Assembly (NCBI GenBank): GCA_900088475.1
Contig: FLMG01000516.1
Location: forward strand, 121,257 to 135,631
Reading direction: 5' to 3'
Source: Hyphochytrium catenoides
Taxonomy: Eukaryota; Sar; Hyphochytriomycetes; Hyphochytriales; Hyphochytriaceae
Length of the DNA stretch: 14,375 nucleotides
The notes under the pieces are model-generated. The model was not told where the DNA came from and ran no database searches. It saw only the letters and a list, made by a program, of their open reading frames with translations. The position numbers and the translations under genes were made by a program. Positions 1 through 9,627 of the stretch are shown piece by piece. Position 1 is the stretch's first letter; each line of letters begins with the position of its first letter.

Positions 1-509
1 TCAGGCACCGTGCAATGGGGCGCGATTTCTAACTGAAGATTGAGTGGCAAGGCAAGGCGCAGGTCCTACTCCGGGGTCGTGAAGCCAGGTTGAGCGGGTT
101 ATGTATAAGCTTGTGGGGTTCCTGACGTGAGCCCCACACCCACGGGTGCCAATGGTTCTGCCTGAATTAGCCTGGACAAAGCATCTACTCCTTGTCTAGA
201 GCACTACGGGGCCTGCAGCCTTGGTACATTTGAGGTTAGACCGTCTTACTCTTACATTGGTGGACTAGGAGCACGGCTGGAGCTCCCTGTGTATGACGGT
301 GTTAGACTTCATATAATAAATTTAAGTGCTTCTTAGGAAGCCCGTCCACAACGTCTCAAGAAAGGGAGCAGTATAGCGAATCAAAGACCTGGCAAGACGC
401 GATGCAGGATTGGCGTCCCAATCTCGCAGTGCTCTGATGGTCACTTTTAAGGTGTGAAGCAAAGGTCAAAGAACGCTCCATCCTACAATAAATAAACACT
501 AGGACTACG
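1..509. other. No gene recognised; mixed-composition flank
   Basis: I find no convincing exon on either strand. All frames are broken frequently, and composition is balanced with none of the CT/GA tracts seen elsewhere. Two structures stand out. One is a nine-pair hairpin (113-121 with 129-137, one G-U pair, seven-base loop). The other is plus-strand AATAAA at 315-320, 487-492 and 491-496, which could be poly(A) signals of a plus-strand gene ending here and converging on the TTC33-like gene. It could be a 3' UTR, an old repeat or plain intergenic DNA. No tRNA cloverleaf was found. Confidence 0.4.
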
Positions 510-2375
510 CTATTCCAGCTCCTCCTGCTGTGCTGCTTCTTCAGTATCCAAAGGAATACCTCTCCAGGAAAGGTTAAGGAAGCAGGAAGCTACCTCTGCC
601 CCATCACGGCTCACGGTGGGATCTTGGATCTTGAGCCAGAAAGGGAAGATGGGCCAGGAAAGGTGAGCATAGTATGAGTAACTAAAAGTAGGAAAGGAAA
701 GTAACGACGAGAGGTAGCGTGAAAAGACTTCGTTATGAAGCAACAAAGATAGCGAGAGCTCAGGACATGGATGACGATGGACGAAGGAGGATGATGGACG
801 AAGGCGGTTGAATGCCGGCGTACCGTAAAGGCAAATTCCTCCTGACGCTTTTCAGACCGTTGAATGAGCGCTTCAATGGAGCTTAAGTCTTCCAGAGCTT
901 CTTCATTCGACGGGAACTTCTCTAAGAACTGAACAAGAGGAGGGTTGGGTATAGAAATCGTAGAGCTGGTAAAATTTTCAGAACTTAACGATAAGTTCAA
1001 ACGCGCCTCCTCCTTCCTCCTAAACATAAGGCAAGAGATGACGCTCATACCTTGGTAAGGCTGTCCTTTGCTTTCCTGAATTCTCCAAAATTGAGCTGTG
1101 CTCTGGCTAGGGTCAGATAACCCTCAAACCAGTCGGGAGAAAGCTCCAAAGCTCTCTCTGCTGTCTACAGAATTGGGGCATTCGACAGGTCCACATGAGA
1201 TCAGGATGGAAAGGTATAGGCCAACAACAAGGAAATGCAGCAGACTAGGAGAGAGCCTTCATTAATGCAGTACTCCATACACTCTACGGCAAGAGGTAAA
1301 TTTTGCAACGAAGAAAGAGAACTGCGAGAAAGATAGAGACATGCTAGTGAGGTTGAAGCTGAGTTAGACAGGCAACAAAGAGAGAGACAGAGACAGGGAG
1401 ACACAGTGAGAAAGAGGTTTATAGACAGCCAGTGAGAAGATGCACGGCGAGTGGACCAAGACAACTAGCAGTCATACACGGAAAGAGAGACCAGCCCACA
1501 AAGGAAGACGAAGCAACAACAAGAACAGAGATTGAGGGTAACAACACACAGTGTGGATCCGGAAGAATTGAAATTGAGTCAGTTCATCCTAGCGGATAGA
1601 AAGGAAGACAAAGTAACAATCAGCCAGCCTCAAGAGTAGCATTGCGCTACACTGATGTTGTCGCTCCTCTGACCTTGATGGCCTTGAAGTACTCGCCCAA
1701 GTGTGAGAAGGCCTGTGACTGTAGGTCATAGAGCAAGTGATTGTCGGGCTGAAGTTGGGAGGCCTCCAGCCATCGAGCCAGAGCAGCGCGGAATCTTCCT
1801 AAAACGGTAGAGAAGGACGGCAAGGGATTAGAATGAAGGCGTCAGCATGGCATCAATCAGTTATGAACCAAAGACAGTTTGGGAAATAGGGCAAGGGAGA
1901 GGAGCAATGACTTGCGACGAAGAGAAGCCAGGGTAAGGGAAGAGGAAGAGCCTGTGTTGACCTCTCGTCTGTAGGTGAGGGGACTTAGAACAATCACATA
2001 AAAGCAGCAGGTGCGAGAGAGAGAGAGAGAGAGAGAAGATGGTTGTTCTTAACATAGGTTGCGCTGTGACCAAAAAGCTCTCTATACCTCCTTCCGCTAG
2101 GGTGTTGCCCTCGGCCTTAAGTCTAACTGCCTTTGTTGCAGCATCTTCAAGCAGACTAACAGCTGCTTTTCGCCTTGGCGCAGCTAGCGCACCGTCCTCT
2201 GAAAGATAGTTGTCCTCGTCGTCTGTTGAGATCGCACCGTTTAGTCCGCGTCCTGCTTTATCATTCTAGCCCCTTTCTAGTCAGGACGCCGCTCACCTTC
2301 GTTTTCATCGCTTTCGCCAGTCTCTAGTCGCCTCCGCTTCTTTCTGAAGGCAAAGGATACGGACGCGCGGGACAT
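510..2375 (-). CDS. TTC33: TTC33-like tetratricopeptide repeat protein, 6 exons
   Basis: Joined exons, read right to left: 2375-2297, 2222-2088, 1798-1674, 1164-1051, 928-824, 629-510. They encode 225 aa (human TTC33 is about 262). ATG 2375 is fixed by an in-frame TAG at 2393-2391. Order: basic N-terminus (FRKKRRR, residues 10-16), an acidic DE/DDED stretch, then a linker ending KAEGNTLAEGGRFRAALARW that opens TPR1 (about 72-105). TPR2 (about 106-147) contains ALELSPDWFEGYLTLARAQL, followed by a capping helix with FPSNEEALEDL, which lines up with the post-TPR helix of TTC33. All junction phases agree. TPRs bind protein partners; the function of TTC33 is poorly known. The last junction is the weakest: I used acceptor CTCAAG at 630, but a stronger pyrimidine-tract acceptor (TTTTAG) upstream would give a different, shorter tail. 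No minus-strand AATAAA is seen downstream. Confidence 0.8.
776..804. repeat. Short direct repeat, period 17
   Basis: The 12-mer GATGGACGAAGG occurs at 776-787 and again at 793-804. It lies in the last intron of the TTC33-like gene and is probably slippage-derived. Confidence 0.6.
2015..2036. repeat. (GA)n microsatellite in TTC33-like intron 2
   Basis: About eleven GA units on the plus strand. In the sense of the host gene this is a CT tract. Confidence 0.9.
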
Positions 2376-3222
2376 ATCCTTTGCTCTTGGCTAGCCTTGC
2401 TTCTGTGCTCCGCTTACCCTTGTTCGCCCTTGATTGTCATACCTCACCAGGAAGGCCAGGCTCTGTTCCCTTTCTGTTCCCTTTCCGTCATTGTATTGAC
2501 CTTCCTTGGATCCGCGGCTGCTAAGCTACTTGCTCCGCCGCTCCTGGGCGTCTGGGGCCAGCCCCGATGAGCTCCCCGAAGATGAGAAATGATGAGGAAG
2601 AAGAGTTCTGAGCTCCACTCCGGGGGGAGATCTGGCGCTTGCAATAAGAAGACGAAGCGGCAGGGAGAATCAGAAGAAAAGAAAGATCTCATCCTCATCG
2701 TCCGTCTCTCTGTCTCTCTCTCTCTCTCTCTCTCGCTCTCTCTCTCTCTATCTCTCTATCTCTTTCTCTTTCTTTCTCTCTCTTTGATCTACCTTCCCCA
2801 TGTCGTCAAGAGCCATCGGCTCAGCAGTCTCTCTCTCCACGAAGTTAGCGAAGGTATCGCTTCTGACAGATACAGGCTTGGTGAGTCCTCCTTATAAGAG
2901 CAGAGAGCGAGCGAGTGAGACAGAGAGAGAGAGAGAACAGAGCGTAGAGTGAGAGCCATCCTCCATTGTATCTTCGTCAAGAGGTCTCTCTCGCTGATCC
3001 GCCAGAGTTGAAGCCCCGCTTGCTCTTAATCTCCATCCCGTCACTTTCTTCTGCGCCTTCTGCGTGTTTCCCTCTCTTTCTCTTTCCTGTCTAGATGTGC
3101 GCCAGCTTCTATGACATGCGAGAGAATTTTTACGCTACTGATAATATCCTAATAGCGCCTTCTCTTGCTCGCTTCCATGTCCAGCTTGCGAGGAGACATT
3201 GACTGAGCAATTCTAAGAGGAG
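2376..3222. promoter_or_regulatory. Divergent intergenic region, TTC33-like / FAM98
   Basis: These 847 bases separate two head-to-head start codons, so they should hold both 5' UTRs and both promoters, possibly with non-coding 5' exons. The right-hand part is CT-rich. I see no clear TATA box or other core element. The open frames here are (CT)n translations without homology to anything I know. The regulatory role is inferred from gene orientation only. Confidence 0.45.
2705..2793. repeat. (CT)n imperfect microsatellite
   Basis: CT-rich dinucleotide run interrupted by G, A and TTT. It lies between the divergent TTC33-like and FAM98 genes and is read as pyrimidine on the FAM98 strand. Confidence 0.9.
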
Positions 3223-5802
3223 ATGGAGGAAGAGTCCGAAATAACCCAGCATATCAACAATAAGCTAGAAGACCTAAGAGCTCCCTTCGCTCTGAGAGAG
3301 AGCTCATTGAGGGACAGGGCGAAGAGAGACGACCACGATGAGGGAAGAGAAGATGAAGATTTCTGCAGTTTGTCTAAGTGGCTCATGGAGCGGATTGAAG
3401 CTCAAGAGCAGCAGCTGAGACCCTTCAGGAAGAAGAAGACAGAAGAGAAGGAGGACGAGGCTTCGTCCCTACAATGGGTTCTCGACTTCTGTCTTGCTAG
3501 GGACTTTCCTTATCCTTCCTCTGGCCCAAACCTGCGATACTTCATCATAGAGTTCCTTACATCAGGTAGAGAGAGAAGCCACGGAGGACTGTCTCCCAGA
3601 TCGCGTCCTTTGCGCCTCTTCAGCCTCGTTCTGCCCTGAGCACTCTTCCTGTCGTTCTTCCTCTCTCTGTCTCGCGATCTTACCATGTGTTCGCCTTCTA
3701 TCGCTTGGTACCGTTTGCTTCTCTCTTCTCTCACCGTACAGAGCTAGACATACCTCGCCGTTCCTCATTATTTGGCCATCATCGTCTTTCCTATCCCTTC
3801 CGTCTCAGTTACTGAGTGTCTGTCTCCCTCGTCCCCAATCTCTTTGCCTCTTGTCGCTTGGCGTCCAGACTGACGCTTCTCCTTCCCCAGCCCTACAGGC
3901 TTACCGGCTGCAGGCTGTAGCAGATGCAAGGCCTTCCAAAAAGAACCCACAGAAGACTGATAAGGTAGAGAAGAGCGCCAGCATCCTCACTTCTTCACCT
4001 GCTCTCTCCCTTCTTCTTCTGGTGCCCTAACTCTACCTCAAGACCTCATGTCGCTACTTCTGCTTCCGTATCTCCTTTCCCTATAGCTCTGGTTCTTACT
4101 GCTTTTAGTCTGAGAGTCTCAGGACAGAATCAACCATTACACCCTTCTCCCCTCTCCATTGCTTATCTTGCAGCCTGGAACATAAAGTCTTTCCTCTGCC
4201 TGTTTCCCCTCTCTCTGGATCCTCTCTTCTCTGTCTTGTCGCCCTTGCTCTCCGACCGATTTGTTTAGACTTCAGAAGCAGAGTTCAGTGCAGAGATTGA
4301 GCGACTACTGGAAGTGGCCAGAGTTCCGCAGGACGAAAGAGAAGGACTCATTGCATCTCCTCCAGACGCGCTGCGACGGGTGCGTGACAGTGCAATTATC
4401 AAAGCAGGACAACAAGAAGTCAAGGTCCTTAAACCCTTCCTGCTATTGCCAATCCAAGCTTTGACTTCGTCTTAGGCAGCACACGGAGTATTTTGCCTGC
4501 CCTGGACGCATACACATTAGCTATAATGTCCCTTACGATGTGCCTCTTTATACTCACCCATCTCTCTCTTTCTCTACTTTCTTTCCTTGCCAGGAGTCTG
4601 CTCGTCTTCTTACACCTGAAAGTCTATCGGCCGACCAACTGGAGCGCCTTCAAGCTGTACATGAGGCTTTGGTCGGAGACTACAGAGTGCGGCGGGAGAT
4701 GCTGCTGAAGCGTCTGGACGTGACCATACAGACCTTCCTATCCTCCGACACTATATCTGTAGGAGCTAACTCTCCTTTCCCCCCCTAATCTATTGACGTG
4801 GCGTTTCTCCCTTGGTCCACCCTGCAGTCATTAGCTGTCTCCCTCGTCCTTTTGGGGGTTAAATGCCTTTTCGTTCTTGCCACGTCCACTGTCTCTCTAT
4901 CTTAGTTGAAGCTGATCAGCTATCGTCCCATCTCTTGCCCTGCACGAGGCTGCTTCAAAGATTGACGTGGCTGTTCTCTCTCTCTCTCCTTTGGGTTATC
5001 GAATCTCTTTGTACTCTCTTACTCTTCGTCAATGGCCAGGGCAAACAAAAAGAGGAACTGAGCAAGGTTATAAATGAGATGCGGGAGCAGCTTTCTCCAG
5101 AGAGTGGAGGAGTGAATTTAAGTGACCTTTGGCGCTGCGACGAGAGCCTTATCCGCCGCCACCTGGAGAAGGTAGGCTTGTTGCAAGCCTGAGAATACCT
5201 TTCAGTCCTCAGTGTCTATCGCAGCCATGCTTTTAGACGTTCCCGCCGTTATATTCTGTACTAATCCTCCCTCTTCCCACTCCGGTACTGGGTGCAGGTT
5301 GACCTTCATGAGATTAGCTCCAAGATCAAGAAGGTGGAGATTGGAGAGGTATAGTTCCTCTCTTGCGTATCTCTAAACCCGCTCCCTCTCCCCCACCTTC
5401 TCTCTCTCTCTCTCGCTTTATCCTCCTGGTCTCGTTCTCTCTCCCATGTCCGCCTCTTCCGTACAGACGAATAGCCTCCCTGGAGCCTTCCTTCTTTCTC
5501 TAAATCCTTACTACGCTGGTTCGTCATCTGGGTTTGCAGTTCTATAGCTTAAAGCTTGCCCCTCGTCTCCTGCCCAGGTTTCTGATAGAGGAGGGCGACC
5601 AGATGCTATGAGGCCCAGTAGAAAGGATATGTTCCCCTATGGTGGTGGAGGAGGAGGAAGTGGAGGACGCAAGTGGGAAGGAGGAAGAGAGGGAAAGCCT
5701 AAAGGAGGAAATGGACGGCGAAGGAATAGCGAGAGCGGAGAGCAGCCGACGGGTCATAGCAAAGAGAAAAAGAGGTCTTCAAAGGCGAAGCGCCATAAAT
5801 AG
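3223..5802 (+). CDS. FAM98: FAM98 family protein, 7 exons
   Basis: Exons: 3223-3565, 3891-3964, 4269-4424, 4594-4758, 5040-5171, 5298-5348, 5578-5802; 381 aa, every junction in phase. ATG 3223 has an in-frame TAA nine bases upstream and G at both -3 and +4. The N-terminal helical domain has FCSLSKWLMERIEAQ, matching the FAM98 pattern F-x-x-L-x-x-W-L. Residues 221-237 read YRVRREMLLKRLDVTIQ, the most conserved block of the family. Residues 310-315 are DRGGRP, the conserved motif that precedes the Gly-rich tail. The tail has a Gly run (329-337) and a basic KEKKR/SSKAKRHK end, but is much shorter than the long RGG tail of animal FAM98A. From family knowledge: animal FAM98B sits with RTCB, DDX1 and C14orf166/RTRAF in the tRNA-splicing ligase complex, and FAM98A/B associate with PRMT1. 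Its role in this organism is inferred. Confidence 0.93.
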
Positions 5803-6031
5803 AGTACGATAGAGGTTGCGCATCACATGGAAGACGCCTTTTCTGGTCCTGCTAGAGTTTCTTTCTTCTGTTCTTTCTGTCCTCTCTCTGGTCGTCCCTC
5901 TTCCTCTTATTAGCTGCACAAATGCAGATCGGTCGTGTGCATTTCCTACACCGCTTTGGTTTTGGTGCTTCCTGGTCGGCCAATAAGGTGAAACGCAAAG
6001 TAGAGAGAGGGGTAGAAGCATCAGCAACCAT
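5803..6031. other. Convergent intergenic region (two 3' ends)
   Basis: About 230 bases lie between the FAM98 stop and the stop of the GT90-like gene, so the two 3' UTRs face each other and may overlap. An AATAAG variant of the poly(A) signal is at 5982-5987 on the plus strand. No canonical AATAAA is visible on either strand. Confidence 0.5.
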
Positions 6032-6705
6032 TCAGTTTAAGCGCCACCGACAGGACCGTGGTAGAACCTGAAGGAAAGTCTCATGGCAGAAAACAAGCGA
6101 CAGAGATTGGTGAAAAGTAAGAGAAAAGAGACGACGGAGAAAGCGGGACCCCAACAACCTAAGACCAGAGATTTACCAAAGGATGCGCGGTTCTTCCCCT
6201 GACCATTACCTGCGCCACCGCGGGAGCACTTGCGGTGCCATTGCTCTCCGACACAGAGAGCTCTTCTTGACAGCGGGCACACATTGTGGAGTCGTGAGCT
6301 CGTCGGTCGACGAAGCATCGCGATCGGGGCGGTGCTTGATGAAACTTTGGCAGATCTGCTGGTGGTCGCCACCACTGAGGAGGAAGGGAGCGGCGCTGGG
6401 ACATCTCCCCGGTCACCATTTCCAAGTAGTGCAAGATCCCCGTCTCTGAGAAGAGTGTGGAGGAGAGAGACAGAGCTGTCTGGGCGATACTTTGGCATTC
6501 TTTGTCATGCTTTAGACACCTGCACGGAGAGGAAAGAGGATGAGACGGGAAATTGGCCGGTTATAAACATGTTAAAGTTATTATGGAAAGGTGCTGAACA
6601 CCAGAGAAGACAGAGTGTCCGTTAACAGAGTGTGGCGGAGATCCGGAGGGAAGAATTGACAGGTACAGAGCGGCAGCCAAATAACTTTGGGTCGGGTGAG
6701 GAGGA

Positions 6706-6751
<46 letters not shown>

Positions 6752-9594
6752 CTCCCCCTCCCTGTTCTCTGTCTCTCCCCCTCCCTCTCTCTCCTTCATT
6801 CTCTCCTGTCACTCTCTCTTGTCACTCTCTCTCTCTCTCTCTTTCCTTCTTCTTTTTCGCTCTCTTACTCTCTCTCTGTCCTCTGGCCTTCTTACCAGTC
6901 GATCCTAGCAGCTAGATCAGAGAGATCAGCTTTGACAGGGACATGGTCCACAAATGGCTGAAGAAGATGAGAGAACCAGAACTCGTTGCAGAGAGTCTCT
7001 GACTCTACCTGCAGGTGGACAAAAGAAAGAGAAAATAGAAAAGCCGAGTCTTAGCAAGCGATGGACAGAGCAGCGAGGCCGCAAGCGGTGGTTGAGAGGA
7101 AGAGACTGCTCAGGAAATGGTCATAATCCTGAAAGTCAGCAGTGGATGGGCCACCTATAAGAGAGACGGTAAGATAGGGCAAAAGGAAAGAGGTAGGACC
7201 AGGATGGTCAGAGGGACAGGAAGAAAAATGAAAGAAAGAGATCGAAAACTGCGAAGGAGAAGTGGTCAACTCCTAATTGTGCTCCCTCTGTGTGCGGGTT
7301 TCTCTCTCTCTCTTCTTGCCTTTAGGATAACGCTCCCTGTCCTCATGAGAAAGGCGTAGTGGTCCTCCCGGCGGTTACCCTGGAGATAAACTAGGAATTT
7401 GTACCTCTGCCAATGGCAGAGATCCACGGACTCGACGGGGCCGAAGTCAAAGGATGCAGTGATGACGTGCCGGAGGGGCTTTTCCGCTGTCTTTTTGTCT
7501 CCATGATCCCAGGCCGTGAGCTCAGCGTCTAGCAGACGACCTCGGGCAATGTCGTAGTCTTCCCTTTCTCTCTCCCAGTCATGGGAGAGTGAGACGAGAG
7601 CCAGACTCTGGTTGTCTGTCACGTTCGTGCCGCGACCCCTGGATGTGCCGCGCCAGAAAGCCGTTGAAACCTATTCACAGGGGCCAAGGAAAGACGGAAG
7701 TCCCATTGACAGGTCCAGGCAAGTAAATAAAGTGAGACAGGATCGGTCAGATCGAGAGAGAAAAGACGCAGAACGAGAGGGAGAGAGAGAGAAAACACCC
7801 AGTGAGAGAAGGAGAAAGAGAACACAAAGTGAGAGGGAGAGAGGGCTCCATAAGCTTTGAAAAAAGCCTTCGAGAGAAGTCAATCACCTTTCGTTCCCAG
7901 GTCACTCTCTCTCCCCCTAGCGCCTCCTCTGACAACTCATCGAGTCCTTCGAAAGAGACTTTTTTTGTCTTGAACGGAGGGGGAAATACACAGCCGGTTG
8001 CCAAGCGCCAGTCTGATGGTCGAGGAAGAGGAATATCGGCGTGTCTTCAGGAAGAGAAAGACAGGGTAAGTGTGAATGTTCCCCTCGTCAGACGCTGACG
8101 GTGAAGATAAGGACACCAGTTCGTTCAAGATGTAAGACAGGAGAGGGAAGGAGAGAGAAGAGAGACGAGAAGAGTGAGAGTGACAGGCTATGGCTGGCGA
8201 CATGTGTGAAGAGCAAAAGGAGGGGGCCAAGCTAACTGCACCTTGAGGAGGATTGAAAGCTGAGAATGGGAATGTAAACTGTGGACTTTTCGCTGGTAAG
8301 AGGAACATCTTGCGTGGGGTCTCGGTCGTCTCGACTAAAGAGAAAGCTCTCCGGTTGTGTCAAATTACACTGAGAAAGAAAGGAAAGAGAGAGAGTGTGT
8401 GTGTTTAATGGGTGTGTGAGAAAGAGAGAGAGAGAGACACAGAGAGAGACAGAGAATTGAGGAAGCAGTCATAAAAAGGAATGCACCGATGTAGGGAGGC
8501 TTGACCAGACAGTGTAGAAGGAAGGCCAACATGAGAGAGAAGTCGACAGCAGGATCGGATCAGGAGCAAAACCCATTTTGAGAAGTAGCTCCAAACCAAG
8601 CTTCGGGGTTAGGAGATGAAGGGAAGACAGAGAAAGAGGATAAGGAGAGAGAGAGAGACGACGCGAGTCCGCCACACCTTTAGCTGGGGGTTCTCTCTCA
8701 GGTTTATGATGAACTCGCAGTCCGGTAGAGCTCTAAGCTTGCAAGCAGACTCTAGCATGTCTCTCAGCTCGGCCAGCCAGCGGTCCAAGGCGTACTCAGG
8801 ATCGTTGTCAAGTGCAGAGAAAGAGAAAACACTCGTCCCATCATTCCAAAGCTTTTTCGGGTCTTCTCTCTCTTTCTCTGCTACTCTCTCAATGTCGGGG
8901 TACATTCTCTCTTTCCCTCGATAGTACTCGCTCATCGTCTTCCCGTCGTCAAATGGAAGAGACGCGCCCCAGGCGTTCTCATACGTGTCATTAAAGAACG
9001 GAGCAAAGAGGGAGAGTTGTCTCTGTCTGATCATCACCAGCACGCCGGAGCCTGTCAGTTTATAGATATATTGAAGAGAACGAAGCACGCCCTCTCGCGT
9101 TATGTTTCTATGGAAATTTAGACTCAGTCTCTTTCTCACTCTCTCCAGGAGAGAGGAGAAGAGAGAAGGAGAGAGAGATGACGAAGAGATAGCGCCCGAG
9201 AGGAAGAGATTGTCAGCGGGAGGCGGAGACGGGGAGAAGGAGCGGTTTTCAAATTGTGGCAGCTTCTTGAGGACATAGTCAGAGATCTGGTCCCAGCCCA
9301 GGAGCACTGGGGAAGAGGAAGAGTTCAATAGTTGAAAGAGAAGAGAGAGAGAGAGAGAGAGTGGTTAGCGGGAGAAAGAGGAACAGGAAAGGACGGAGTT
9401 TGAAGGATAGGGAGGTTCGGGGTTTAGCACGTGATGATAGAGGAAAAGAGAGAAGTAGCCGAGAACCTTGCGCCAACACAGGGGGAGGCAGAAGGGAGAG
9501 CTTACGAGAGGTTTCAAGAGAGAAAGCGGATCACAGAGACAGTACTACCCAGGGGGAGAGACAGAGAGAGACAGAGAGAGAGAAACAGACAGAC

Positions 9595-9627
<33 letters not shown>

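Noticed and set aside
113-137. Hairpin as part of a tRNA gene
   Set aside because: There is no T-loop (GTTCRA) or acceptor-stem partner at the required spacing, so it is only a local stem-loop.
1013-1050. A 31-38 base mini-intron in the TTC33-like gene
   Set aside because: A normal acceptor (TTGTTCAG) at 930-929 is in phase and gives FLEKFPSNEEALEDL, which matches TTC33 spacing. The mini-intron would insert about 28 unmatched residues.
3510-3950. Minus-strand ORFs opposite the FAM98 gene
   Set aside because: They are shadows of exons 1-2 and intron 1 of FAM98, with no recognisable domains.
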